The position numbers and the translations under genes are program-made. This document shows, piece after piece, positions 19,970-33,100 of a stretch of 38,955 nt of DNA (positions are counted from its first letter, which is position 1; every line of letters begins with the position of its first letter). Under the pieces are notes generated by a model. It had not been told where the DNA came from, ran no database searches, and worked only from the letters and a program-made list of their open reading frames with translations. Source of the DNA: Setaria digitata (lineage: Eukaryota > Nematoda > Chromadorea > Rhabditida > Setariidae); assembly GCA_003640385.1 (NCBI GenBank), contig RCAB01000553.1, forward strand, positions 1 through 38,955, given 5' to 3'.

Positions 19970-22581
19970 CTGGAGATTTTTCAAAAATTAACATTAATTT
20001 CATAAAATTATACACTGTCGAAGACATCATCCGATAATGACATTTAAAGCAATTGACGTCAAACTTTGAAAATTTAAACAAATCAGAATGAAATCCTTTC
20101 ATCAAACTACAAGGATTTAAAGTAGAACGATTAAGTTATAATTTGACATGCTGCTTTTAAAAAACGAAACTTTATGGTGGGAGATTGAAGCAGCATTTAA
20201 AGGAAAAAGATAATTAAAAAAAAAAAAACGAATTAAAAATATGATGGAAGAGAAAAAGTGTAAAAAGCGAATATTTGAAAAATAACAGGAAAATGATGAG
20301 GATATATAAATGCAAGCAGATCTTTCCAGACTATTCCTTTTCCTTTTCATAACAGTTCTGGGATGAATGAATAATTTCATTTATTCTTGATTTTTTTTTT
20401 TTTGATAAAAACAACGAGAAATCGTTGACATTCTCATCGCAATAAACCGGATTTAATTAAAGACTGTGCATGAAAAAATCGTAATATCGTTTGAGAAGAT
20501 ATAAAAAAATATGATACTGAAATAAAATTCAGTAGCATTCTAAAACAACTTACTTATGCATAGTTATTTGAATACCAGATACTTCAGTTGGGGAATTTAC
20601 GTTTCAAATTACAATGTTTTGAATTTTGATCAATATATATATATATTTTTTTTTTCAGCTTATAATTGATGTTCTAGATTCATTTCGAACTGTGCTGAAA
20701 CATTTATTTCGAATATTTTGTTCAATCATTCCAGGTTGTCTAAAACTCTAAACTGAGGCGGGGACTACTTTGGAATCAATCTAAGAGATTAATTAATTAA
20801 AGAAGGTAGCACATGGCATGTCATTCCCTAAATACATAGAATTTGGAGCATGGTTTCCACCAACAAAACTGTAAATTGAAATAAATCTAGAATGATTTTA
20901 TAAGACTAGATTTGGGCCTATTTTGCCAGAATATCGCAATGAAAGATTATTTAATAATTGTTTCTTACAATGGAAGGGAGTAGCAAGGACAGATAATGGA
21001 ATTAGTTGCATCATTGCTGCAATTATTAATGTTAGTATAATTAAATTTTATTGCAATATGTTTGAAATGTGAGAAACATCATATAAAGGATTGTTTGTAG
21101 TAGTCATGAAAATGCGCGACGTACAAACCGATCAAAAATTTTTTAATTTAATTTCTTAAAATATAATAAAATAATAGCTCGGTTCTGTTTCTTCTTTATT
21201 TCCAGGCTAAGTGAAGGCCTTAAACTATTCAGACACCGATGCTTCCAGTGAATACTGCTTACTTGTTAGTAAGAATTAATACACCGTTAGTAATATCAAA
21301 TATACCACACTGAATAGTTTCTTAATTTTCCCAGCTTATCATATATCCATCTAATGTTCTTACCAGTGAAATTTTTATGAACGTCTCGAAGAAAGTTCGA
21401 TAAAATGAGTTTTCATCATTATAAACTAATAAAATTGACAATTTTTTTCAAATGAAATTCTAAACAAGGCAAAACTTGGCATTCTCATTGTTAGTAACTT
21501 TTTAATGAACAGTTTACTGAAAAGCTACCGGAAATAAATCATATAAGCTTGTGACAACTAATATATGTTCCTTGTTTATTTGCCAACGCAATTGTCCGAA
21601 TGCAAACCTGTGCAGGTATACATTAAGCGATAAATAATCATTTTATGTGTATGGAAAATCCAAATTTCATTAAATGAGATAACACAGTGAGTAAAGCAAA
21701 CACACCAATTAGGAATCCACATAAGTAGAATAACTGGCACGAACTAACCGATCATAAACAATTATCAATGGTAATTGATATCATCATATTCTTGCAAGAC
21801 AAGATCGGATGATAATAATAAAAGAGATGAAAGCAACTTCGTTAAAATTTCTTGCTTCCATAACAATTAATCGGTTCTAGTTTCCTTTTACGCTTACATG
21901 AAAAAAAAAACAATCAACCGGTGACTAATTAAGTTAATGACATGACAAGCAACATAATAAAGAATAATTAATTACATGCCAAAATACAGTGCTCCAGTAG
22001 TTAATTACAAAGGATTCGAAGTAGTCATACAGTCATATCGGGGATGAAACTTTTTTGCAAGTTTAAAATTTGCAAAAATTCATTTTGAGTTATTTTGAGT
22101 TAAAGCACAGGATAAATAGAGCATTCTGTAATAAAAAAAAGTTTTGAATATTCATGTACTAATGAAGAAAAAGAAGACGAAATTTCACTTTGCTTAGAAA
22201 TTTATACTGAAAGAGCAGTTAGAAAATAATAACGAATCTTTTTGTAGAGCATTCAAATAATTAAGAGCAAAGAGTCATCAATTACGAAAATTTTCATAGA
22301 AATTTCTAAATCGAACGATTACCCTGAAACGCTTTGCATTCATTATGCATTATTGTGATTCTGACGTCATCATTTATTATTCTCAGTGATACTTCGTTAT
22401 CAGCATGATAAAATTCTGCATTAGCAGCAACTCTATCTGATAATCAATTCCATGAAATAGACTCCGATGAATCATCAATTATCGAGAACCTGAGCCATAA
22501 CTGGAGCTAATTTTCTTTGAGATAACTCTGAATTTGTAACGGGAAAAAAGAACGGCAAGCGGAGGCGAAGAGGATAATTTC
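19970..22581. other. Interval without recognised genes
   Basis: AT-rich sequence with A/T runs, a short (AT)n stretch near 20634-20645, and no frame that I can support as coding. It contains the upstream region of the minus-strand neuropeptide gene (from 19970 rightwards), where neuronal promoter elements would be expected, but I cannot name any. Confidence 0.45.
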
Positions 22582-22854
22582 ATGACTGACAGTGATTTAA
22601 AAGAGAAAAAGAAGCATTCTGAAGAGAGCAATAGGTTTTATCTTAAAGTTATATTTTTTAAAAGCTCGTTGACTGCTACACAAGCTCTAACTTGGATGGG
22701 AAATATACTTGAAACTTCAACTAAGCCACAATTAGTCATTAGTGATATTAAGCTCCGTCCCATTGTAACTCAGAGGTTTGTTGTACAGCTTTGTGACAAA
22801 CTGGAATGTTTACGAATTGGCTCTTTTACTGAGCTCTGGGAAGAAAGCTATTGA
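22582..22854 (+). CDS. Possible 90-aa single-exon ORF, unidentified
   Basis: A true ATG at 22582 opens 90 codons ending TGA. The first 18 residues are highly charged (MTDSDLKEKKKHSEESNR). The rest is mixed, with two cysteines near the end (QLCDKLECL) and a tryptophan-rich finish (ELWEESY). Codon use is more coding-like than the flanks. No acceptor lies directly upstream. A good donor (AG before gttttatc, about 22635) would end a first coding exon after residue 17, so this could also be an upstream exon of the gene run that begins at 23854. No family is recognised. Confidence 0.3.
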   Translation: MTDSDLKEKKKHSEESNRFYLKVIFFKSSLTATQALTWMGNILETSTKPQLVISDIKLRPIVTQRFVVQLCDKLECLRIGSFTELWEESY

Positions 22855-22910
22855 TAAGATCAGTTGTTTTTTTTTTTTCCCTTTCTTAACTACCTACGTG
22901 GAAAAAGCAT

Positions 22911-23552
22911 TACGTACGTGATCGAAATGACGGATTGATATGTCTTCTGTGAACAGCATGGAAGAAGTGAACGATAACTTAGAAACTGACATTATTAAAT
23001 GAAGTGTTTTTCTTATTTGAAATGAAACAACAAAATCGTCTAATTTTATTTCAGTTCATGGAAATTAATTTTGCACAGCAACTTAGTTTAGTTTAATTAA
23101 GGTCAATTTCATTAGTTTGTCGACCAACGCACCTAAAATTCAAGATGCTTTGAGTTAGTAATTACTGACTGCTTTAAACGAAGATTCATCCTCGGAACTG
23201 CTCGGTAAGCTGAAATTCCCGAATCAAAATCATTAGGTTAATTTGAAACAAAAGCGCTAAATTGCTCCCCCACAACAGACAGCCATGCCACATCTCACAT
23301 GTCAGCGAGCTGCGGTCCAACTTCCGGTCCTGTTCCGGCGAACGGAATAGCTCCTGTTCCTGCTCGCTAGAGATACGTGCCCTCTATCATGGAATAAATT
23401 TTTTTTCGCTTTGCTTCCCATGCTATTTCACACTTGTCTTTTTTTTCTTCCACCTCTGCCAAATTCACAGTCCCTTCCAAATGTACATGGCTCATCTACA
23501 TCTTTCGTTTGGTACGATTGTTCAGTAGGTTACGTACGTCACTTTTTACGTA
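22911..23552. promoter_or_regulatory. Repeated TACGTA palindromes upstream of the gene run
   Basis: TACGTACGT occurs at 22911-22919 and 23531-23539, with a further TACGTA at 23547-23552 and a related CTACGTG at 22894-22900. ACGT cores are bound by bZIP and bHLH factors. Their clustering 300-950 bp ahead of the ATG at 23854 makes them candidate promoter elements. No factor can be assigned. Confidence 0.3.
23330..23350 (+). other. 8-bp hairpin with a GCGAA loop in a GC-rich patch
   Basis: CTGTTCCG pairs with CGGAATAG (seven Watson-Crick pairs plus one G-U) around a 5-nt GCGAA loop. It lies in an unusually GC-rich patch (about 23270-23395), where AGCGAGC (23304-23310) and GCTCGCT (23362-23368) also form an outer inverted pair. 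It could be a structured element in a leader or a promoter-proximal RNA, or simply GC-rich promoter DNA. Confidence 0.35.
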
Positions 23553-23853
23553 CATCATGGAAGTGAGATTATACAGGACGTTTGTAAAGTGTTCGAGTTA
23601 TCTTCAAGCAATGACTGGTGACATAACCCGGGATCTGACTTAGTCAAGAGCACATTCGGTTTATTTGGTCAGGAATCAGTTTTTTTTTGTGACCAGAAAT
23701 GCTTGATGCATACTGTTCATCTGTGCTCCGCTAATTGAGAATGGGATTTCCATTTATTCCGCATCAAGAAGCAATGTTTCAGTTTACTGTTCTAACATTA
23801 TGTCTGTATTTTCGAGTGGATAGATTCGCAACTAAACTAAATTCTGCATCAAA

Positions 23854-24988
23854 ATGCAAGTGGGATCCACTGGTAGTGGTCAGATGAGACGGTGTTGCAG
23901 TCTACCTCATCTCTTTACTGCGATGGTGCTCGAAGAATGCAGGTGATTTTGTTATTTTTAATTTTTCGTAGTGGTATTTTTCTTTTTTTCCCGAAATCAC
24001 CTGGAAATTTGGTGAGTTAAATTCGGGGCCCACACATATTAGTTCTAATTATACGTTAGGTGCAGTTACGTTTCCAATGACTTTTAGTAAACATCTTATC
24101 AGCTTTTTAACTAGATACTATGAAAAACACAATAAGCGTGGATTATACACTTATTCCTTTGTTTATATCTTCCCGAAGTGCAACTGTGTTATCCTTAAGA
24201 AGGGAAAACTTAGGATCACTTAATAGAAGGCCAGCATCAATATTTGTAGTATTTCTTTTAGAAGATCAACATTAGAATTAGTATAAAATTTTCCTTTACA
24301 TCATTTCCTCAACCAAAAGGCGTTATCATCTGTTACAAAAGAAACTTCAGATTTCAGATTCTGCATGTTTTGTTCCTGCAAATTTTTGAGTTTCAGTATT
24401 TCTTATTCTTACTGACTTGATTCTTTCGTGCTTCAGATTCTTCTTGCAGAGCTGAAGTAAACTCTCACGATCAGTCATCAGTGCATGGAAGACTAAGGGA
24501 TGCTAAACAAGAATATGGAGGACGTTACAGTTTAAATAAGACAAAACCTTGTGAGTAATTCGTTCCTGATTCTATTTATTAGTAAAATTAATATGAAACG
24601 GATGTAAGTACAACTTTTTTACCCTTACTGTTTTCAGTTCTAAGAACTTATTCTTTATTTAAGTTTTATTTCTCCGTAGGTAGAAAGTTTTATGATGAGG
24701 GCGTTCAGGATCGTGTGAGAATGCGAAATTCATCAGTTCGCTCACAAGGCGAACGATTCTCACGCTACGAAAGCTATACTGTGGTGAGTGTTCAGATTTG
24801 ATTTTATCATTATTACTGGTTCAAAATATTCTTTTTCAGTTATATCTTTTGGAGAATATTTTAATAATTGAATATAATTGAACGTTTTAATCCCAGTACC
24901 ATTTCATTATAAATTATAGACAAAATTTGAGGAGAAACCTACATTACTTTCGTTGAAGTCCGTGGTTAAGAAGAAAAAGAAAGAATAA
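23854..24988 (+). CDS. 120-aa ORF in four exons: first gene of the run or short isoform of the kinase gene
   Basis: Exons 23854-23942, 24450-24550, 24680-24783 and 24920-24988 join with consistent phases (2, 1, 0) and end in TAA at 24986-24988. The protein starts MQVGSTGSGQMRRCCSLPHL, is rich in Ser, Arg, Glu and Lys, has no obvious domain and ends with a KKKKKE tail. An AATAAA follows at 25094-25099. Two readings are possible. It may be an independent small gene upstream of the kinase. Or exons 1-3 may be the kinase N terminus, because exon 3 ends in phase 0 and the kinase exon at 25381 is open in phase 0 upstream of its first in-frame ATG; the last exon with the stop would then give a short form. 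An internal donor at 24964 (GTG before gttaag) would also let the fourth exon splice on in frame. A possible SL acceptor (atgtttcag) ends at 23783. Confidence 0.55.
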
Positions 24989-25093
24989 ACGATACTAGTA
25001 TCATTTCTCATATTACTGACAGGTCCAGTGCGAGTAAAAATCATGCTGCACTAAGATAAGTATGATTATCTGCTGAAGGATAAAAGTATTGGC

Positions 25094-25099
25094 AATAAA
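25094..25099 (+). terminator. Polyadenylation signal after the 120-aa ORF
   Basis: AATAAA lies 105 nt after the TAA at 24988 and 281 nt before the acceptor that opens the kinase exon at 25381. It supports 3' end formation inside the gene run. Confidence 0.45.
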
Positions 25100-25380
25100 G
25101 GGATAAATGAAAAGTTTATACCTTTCAATTTGTAAAGATGAAAAGGCTGCAGAGAATGACAGTCATACTAATATTCTTAATTTGAAAGGTAGGGTACAGT
25201 ACTTCATGTGTGACATTGTCAAAAAAATCTTGATAAATATTGACAGTGCTTTTTGAAAAGCTTGTTATTTTATGCAACCAATAACGAGGACACTAATATT
25301 GCTTTATTTGGCAGATACACACTACAATCTATACATGAGACGCTATTGTAGAAAATAATTTGTTAGGCACTTCTTTATAG

Positions 25381-27147
25381 TGTGATGAAGTTTACCAGTG
25401 CTTACTACCAGAGCCGGATCAGCCGTTAGTGGATTCTATGATACAGCCACCAGCACTCATATCGACTACTAAAATGCGTTGTGAACTAGGCAGATCAGCT
25501 ATTAGCCGGGATCAATATCACTGCAGTTTATATCATTTACTTCGTGTCAGCGTCATGGCCAAATTAAATCGATTGTGCGAAAAGCCAACACTTGGGAGTG
25601 TCCGAAAATCATCTCAACAAGTTCCTTTTTTATATTACATTTATTAAAACTTATTAAAGATATTTTGTGATATATTTTTGCAGCAGTGATCATTTCACAG
25701 AGAGTTTGCAGAAAATGTATGTTATATATTAAAAATAGAATATGTTAAAACTTCTTAAAACGCTTAACATTCGTAGATTTCTATTTTTTAAGGTACTTTT
25801 GATCAATCGTAGAAATGAACGTTTCAAGTGGAGTGACGTGTTATGGTTGCAGCTACAGGCTGCAGTTGCTGGCAGGTTGTTTGATTTTGATGCAGCTGGC
25901 AGAATTTTCGAGTGTTGAATTTTAAATGAATTACTTATTACCTCAGTTTCATTTTCAGACAAATGAAATCAGCAACTGATCAGATTAAATCAATCCGTGA
26001 ACAAGATAAGTATCTGATAGCTGAGCGTGAAAAACGAAAAGTAATTTTGGAAGAAATCCTCAATTTTTGTTTAAACAGCGGAAGTGAGGCAACACTTCCA
26101 TCGCCTTTACCATCAACTATGGTAATTTCGAGTCAAAAGTCGTTGAAGGCAGAGCTGAAAGTGGTCAAAAATATATTGGAACGTTATGAGGATTTTGTGG
26201 CACTATATCCTAATATAAATAACATGGAGCGTTCAACAAATGTAAACGAGTTAGTCAAAACTCGAATTCAAATTCTTTATGCTTGGTACAACATCACAAT
26301 TGATTTGTATGCCAGGATAAGAGAGGTACCTTTTCAAGTGATTGTAGGAATTTCTAGCCAGTTGCAACATGTTTTGTCTTTAGTCTTCTACTGCTGGAAG
26401 TATTAAATACTGACTGTAGCTGGATACAGCTTTCAGATTTTTGTAATACTACTCATCGAACCAGTGGTTTGTGAAAATGAGTGGTCTATTTATACTCCAT
26501 TTTATTTTTAAATGCCATTGTAGGTTGGTGTGATTTTGGGTGTATACAAAGGCAACACTTCAAATCGACGCATTTCACTTTCTCCAAGTGTTGTATCAAG
26601 GGATAATGGTGATTGTTCTCTTGTAGAACTTTCATGGCCATCATTAGATAGTCCAAAGGATCCAAAGGACTTTTCTGCACCAGCACGAAATGTCGATTTT
26701 CATTTTCATCAAATGAATTGATCTTTCTTAAATATCGAATAACCAGCTTTTTTTAAAAACTCATTTGATTTTATATTAACAACATCTTTATGTTTTCATC
26801 AAATTTTCTGCTTCATTGCTATGTGCAGTATAACCTCATCATACTGCTTAAGAAATCAGTAATTTCTTTAAAGTTCTTCTTTGATCAACTGTTAAAATGA
26901 ACTGGGATTCAACTTTGTGGGTATCTGTAAGACCTTAGTTTTAGGTAGCGTACATTATATCCAAAAGTCTGAAATAAATTGCTTTCAGATGTGTCTTATT
27001 TTAATTTTGCTCTTTTTAAGTCGAGCGAATCATGTCATCTTCCAAGTCCACAAAATCTCTTGTCAATACCGCATTCAAGCATGATCACGTCAAATGATTT
27101 CCTTGTATTATTGGAACAATCGCATAATATATATACCGCTTTTGTTT
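25381..27147 (+). other. mtk-1: mtk-1 N-terminal exons
   Basis: Exons: 25381-25620, about 25684/25701-25720, 25793-25875, 25959-26325, 26524-26608 (or 26691) and 26989-27147. Diagnostic segments are [12 protein letters not shown], parallel to the LIWLELQAWHAGR block of human MAP3K4; AWYNITIDL, parallel to LWLNITKDL; and VILGV followed later by [13 protein letters not shown], parallel to the VLGIKNLSDIGWP region. The exon 2 frame ([12 protein letters not shown]) needs a phase-2 entry that the obvious donor at 25620 does not supply. The donor at 26608 matches the phase of the next exon but drops the SWPSLDSP segment; the donor at 26691 keeps it but is out of phase. Either an unseen exon, a non-consensus splice site or a small assembly error is involved. 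Confidence 0.75.
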
Positions 27148-30100
27148 GTGAGTACGAAGTATATTTATGTTTGTTTACTTGAAATGTATGAATGAAATAA
27201 TTTTAAAAGAATGTATTTTTAGCACGTAGTTTACGACGTAAAGGTATGCGAAAAGTATTACAACGTTTGGATAGCGTTTGTTTTACAACCGTAAAAAAAG
27301 CTATTACGATGTTGGAAAAATTGCCGATAACATACGCAGAAGTTGTAGAAAGTGGAAGCAGGCAACAATCGGTGGATTATGCCACGGTATAATCGTTTTT
27401 GATCTTTCATATTTTTCTGCTTTTGGGTTTTTTTCTTTACTCTGAAATTTTCGTTTGATTAGGATATTTCACTTTTCCTGGTCTGCAGGCATCGACTCCT
27501 CAGTACTATGTCAATGAATGCTTAAAATTTGACGACGTAAGTATTTTAATAATTACAAGTATTTGGGATTTTGAGTGTTAGATAAAAGTTTTTTGTTGAT
27601 CGTTTATTAATTCTTCCACTATTAGAGTTCATAAGTTTTAGGTTTATCAATTGCTTGAAACTTTACTTGGTGTCATGAAAATGTCATAAATTGGTATCAT
27701 AACTTTACTTGGTGTCATTGATATCTTTAAGACACTGAGTCCTTTATATAACATACTTTCATGAGATCAGTGTGACTATAGTGTCATATTTTAGTTTGAT
27801 TAGTTGTAAAATTATGAAAAGAATCCAGCACATTACAGTTTTTTTTCCGAATTTATTTTGAGCATTTTTAGAAACAGAAACGAGATTTACCCCACGGTTT
27901 GACAAGTCATCAGGAATTTTCGGCAATGAAATTGCCGTCGTTCCAAAATTTATTCCTCTTTTTGGTGCGAGTACCACTTGATCTCGTCCATGAATGGCTA
28001 AAAATGCGTGGGTCTGGACAACTTCCATTTGACTTGCTAACTCTGCAAACGGTAGGTTTCCTACTGTACTCCAAAATAAAATTAAAAATTGTTTCTATTA
28101 GAAAGTTAAGACTTGGATATCCATTCAGTTGATTGAGCTAGCTCTATTTTTTTTGCAATACTGAAACGGGAGGTGATCTGTTACAGTTATAAGGCTGTTT
28201 GTTCTGAATTCATTGTTGAACCCATCACTTAATCTATCTAGGTATCTAGGTGCTATTTTTGAGGGCAGGCTAAATAATAAAAATCATATTCATCAACCTT
28301 TCAAGTAAGCGATACATTAACAATTTGGTTGCTTGTAAAGAGTTTTTAATTTTCCTTAATCTTATATATTATTTGTGTAAGTACAATTTCCTTGGAATAT
28401 CTTCGGCAGTAATAATCCTTCTACTTGCACTTATTTGCTGCCAGAAAAAATACGTGTCTAAGCTCTTTCTCAAGCGTAAAGGATAGAATTTGTAGGTTAT
28501 GGAAGATTGTCATGACTGTATTGAAGCTGCAATTGCTGTAAAACATCAGTTTGTATCATTAGTACAGTTGGCTGGTGTCGACAATAAAGTACTATTGGGT
28601 TGTTTGATGCCATTTGAAGATGAACTAGCTGAAGTTTTCAAGGTATTCTGCCTTATAAATTCAAAAACAAAGTAAAAAAAAAAAACCCAGATGAATGAAA
28701 TTCTACCCTTGGACTCAAGCATCAGAATGAATTTTTACAGAGCTACTTGACATGCATCCGTGATTGGGTACATGGAGAAGTTAGTACTGAAGGAGTAGGT
28801 GCTGAGTGGACTGAACGTGTTATTCAAAATCTTACATCACAGTGGACGGTAGCAAGACGTTTCGCTGTAAATGTTATTTCTGGTGAAAGTGAAACAGTGC
28901 ATCGATTCTGGTTCGCAAATCTTTCTTTCATTTTTGTAAAAAATTTCTTTTTACCTTTCAACTCTTTCACATTCCGAGTTCTTTTTTGCTTTGGATGAAG
29001 GTTGTATTAAAAGAAAAAACAGAAAAAACTCTTCAGCAGTCTTTGTGAATAGAGTGAATTTTTTTCCTCATTATATTTGGATATACTTTTTTTTTAGTTT
29101 CTGCAATCTTTTTATAGTATGATTGCGAGTGATTTAATGCGTAAGATGGTCAATGACTATCTGCCAGAAAAAGAAGATCTGATGGAGGAATGCAGAAGTA
29201 CTTTCGAGAGTGCACCTCTTGATGGCCTTCAAGAATGTGACGATTCATCACTTCGACGGTACTTTTAATTTCCAATAACTGATTAATCGAAAAAAAGTGT
29301 TGTTCTGGTATATCAGTACACTTTAGAAATATTATGATATTAAAAATTAAAATAGTCATAATCGCTGTAAGCATACGTATTTCATTTAGGTTTTTTTATT
29401 TGGAGCTCCAACGAACATCTTTCCCGTGATTTTCTCTTGCATGAAATTGCATGTTGTGAGNTTGTAAGCATACGTATTTCATTTAGGTTTTTTTATTTGG
29501 AGTTCCAACGAACATCTTTCCCGTGATTTTCTCTTGCATGAAATTGCATGTTGTGAGTGTGATGACCTTTTTTCTTTTCTTTTTTTTTTTTCTGGGAAGT
29601 ATTATATCTTAACTGCCTCTTGTGTGAAAAGAAAATGTGGATTTGGAAGGAAGTGTTATTGTAAAAAAAAGGAAAGAAAAAATTTATATAGAGCTTAAGC
29701 TGTTATTAAGGTTTGTGTTATTTATTTAGTAGTCGTATTGTAGTTCTTTTATGTTATTTATATAGCAGCATTAAACATAAATTTATGTTATTTATATAGC
29801 AGTATTAAACATAGTTGAACATTCTTGAATCAGAAGATTTCTTCAGGAACGCATCACAAATATTCATTGCCTGCAGGCATTTTAAATCACTGGTTTGTCA
29901 AATGAAGGATCGTTCCTTACGATCGCTTTCATTTGCTCGAATGCTTCTGATGGATATTGAAATATGTGCTCTTTATAACTTGAAGTCTACCGAAATCCAT
30001 AGTTACTTGTCCCAGCTATATATTTCTCACCATTCTCTGGTTAGTTGTCTTGCCTCGCTTATTTTGTATTATTTTAGGGAAATAAATTCAGATTGTTGTA

Positions 30101-33100
30101 TGCTACTAATACATTTGCTAACAAAAAGAATAGTCTTCATAGAAAATATTTCTTTTTTCTTTTCAAGTTAAAGTGAGTTACTTTCGAAGATCTTTTCTAC
30201 TTCCTTTATTTTGTATAGCACTATGCAGTTGAAATTTTTTTAATTTGATTTAGGTCATCATATCCAGTGACTTGACAAATGTTAACAATAATTACGTGTT
30301 ATTTTGTGATGAGAATGCGTCGAAAAATGTTGATTTCCTGCGAATATTACTCAATATTACATGTTCTCGTTATCATGCAGAATTACCAAAAGCGGCTGCA
30401 GATTGGTGTGTTTCAATCATTCATGTTAGTGATCGTGTGGGTTAAATTTTAGATTTAGTTCATTTCAGCAATGGTTATTTGTTAATTATTTCACTTCAAA
30501 CGTGTTTTGCTGATTTTTCTGGAGAAATGTGGAACGGAACACGATTAACGGTCGATATTGATGCGGATGCTGAACTCTCATTACGTTACCTGCAAGTAAG
30601 CATTAATTTTCCGAAACAGATAGTCTGCTCTATTAAACAATAAATCACCTGGTCTTTTTTCTTTTTTTGTAGTGTCTTAAATCTTATTGTGTCGAACAAT
30701 TCGTATCAAATATTATTTCAATTCAGTAAGGTGTTGTTCCATCTTTAAACAGCTGCGATGCCAGTAATTGCTCAGTAGCAGAAATTTGCAGCTAAAAGAA
30801 ATAGTGCGGTGCTACCATTTACCAAAATAATATCTTTCTTTTTTCATTCATCTTGCTGATTCTAAATTTGAAGAGTTTTAAGAAGTGACGTTTAAAATTT
30901 ACTTCAGCTATCGAATGATGCATGTTTGGTAGCAGTTAGTGCTCCTGCCTTGATAAAGATGAAAGAATTATTTGCTCGAAATATGACAGTAGGACATGAT
31001 TTCATGTTTGATATATTGGAGGAGCAAGCATCCTGTCATGATATCGTCATCGAGAGTGCAAAACAGCTCAGAGTTAGAATTTTTTTTACTAATTTGCAAA
31101 TTAAGATGTTTATCAACACCGAATAATAAACTGCTTATACAGGGTTTTTGTCTGAAGTATTTAGGAATTTGCAGAAACTCGCATATGGAACATGCCAAAT
31201 GTTATTTGATGAATTTGCTGGCAAAATGGTTGATGATGTGTTGGATGGACATGAATTAAGTTCTCTCGACGCTAACGAATTGGAGTCTGTTCGAGCAACA
31301 CTTATACAAGCTTATAATCTTGCTTTCGAGGTTCAACGTTTTTTTTTTCGTTATCCTACTATTTGCAAAAATTTTTATACTAAATTAAGATATTGTTTTA
31401 CCTAGTGAACATGTTGCCTTTTTTAGTATCATCGGGAATTTTACCGAATATTATCAAGACAAGATCGTCGTTCTTTTGCCTGGCAGACTGTTTGCTGGGC
31501 TAAAGATTGGTTACATTTTGCGTTAGAATTTGTTAATCCAGGTGACGGAACTGTCCCATTATGGGCCATACAGTCATTCCAGTTCTTAATACTGGCAGCA
31601 TGTCCGGAACTTACTGTAACATTAACAGAAAAAGAATTTCAGGTTCAATTTTCTTTTTTGTTCTATGTTTATTCTCTTTCACTGGTTTACGTATGTTACT
31701 TGAAAATGGAATTGAATCAGTTTCTTTCCTAAGTCACTAATATCCTACCCGCGATGAAATCTTTTAGTACCATTTCTGACAAGAAAACGAGAGATAGGTA
31801 TGCTTGACTTAAGTTTGAGCTACAGCACAATTTGAATGGATAAGTGGTTGGAATCATTTATATAAGCTTGTTAATATTACGGACGCTTAAGCAGGTAAAT
31901 TTGAAATACTCTTGAAGTAAGCATTAAAATATAAAAGAAAACAAATAAGTAGACATCTCTGTTGTTATTGATTAAATTTTTCAGACTTTGGTAAAAATAG
32001 TGGATGCATGTGTTGCACATATAGTAGGTAGCAGCATTCCAGGTTTTATTTTTGCTTTTATTTACTCTCGTAATTATTCTATGACCTTACCTTTGTTTTA
32101 AACGTCTCATAGAGATGGAATTTACATCGTTTGAGGGACAATTTAGTTTCTCGTTTTCCAGATTCCGGACTGGTAAATGGAACTTTTTTCGATCACGAAG
32201 TGGAAGAAGGAAATTCTCTTGGTTTTACAGAATCTAAACCATATTCCACAGCAGATGCCACAGCTCGTTCTCAGAGAATTCGTGGACTATTGAATAGTAT
32301 TGATGAGAAACGTAACAAACATTTGGAGGTGTTTAGCTTATTCCTGCTTTCCCCTTTCTTAGTTACTATCGTTTTCTAAATAAAAGTAATTTAATCCGTT
32401 GAATTTTAAAGGCGGATAATAAGATTGGTCGAGTGACAGAAGGTGGCCGAAGAGCTTTAACATTATCAACATATTTTAATCCAAAAAAGCGAGCACCATT
32501 TGAATGGCAGCGATTAGAAAAGAAGATTGGTAAGAGCATTTTTGGAACATCTCGAACAGACTTTTGTGTGCTTTTTTTCGAAAGTAACGGAGATTTATCA
32601 TTATCAGGAGAAGAGCTCTCACAAAGATCTGGAAGTAGTAATGCCAGGACCCACTTGTATTATCATCAGGAGGTAGCGCATTTTCCATTTGCTAAGTTAT
32701 CCTTGATAATTTATGATATTTTTTTGAAATTACTATAAATGTTGCACTGAACCAAGCATCAAAACTACATTATGTGTTTTGCATGAAATACTTATTTCAT
32801 AGGATCCGGAAAATTTGGTACTGTGTATGTAGTGATGAATTTAACTGAAAATTGTTTGATGGCAATGAAACAAATTCGTATTGAACGCAATGAAAGAGCA
32901 TTGTTATCTTTGGTTGATGAAGTGGAGAACTTGAGTTTATTAGATCATCCAAATTTGGTCAAATATTATGCAGTGGAAGTTCATCGAGTATATTGATCGT
33001 ATTTGTTTCTTCCTCTTTTTTCTTTTTCTTTCCTGATTTCATTAAAAATTTTCCATGTTTAATTTTACAACTTCTTACAGGAAGAATTATTTATTTTTAT

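Noticed and set aside
20117..20380. Minus-strand open frame rich in Phe, Ile and Ser
   Set aside because: It reads through A/T homopolymers; its composition is that of low-complexity DNA.
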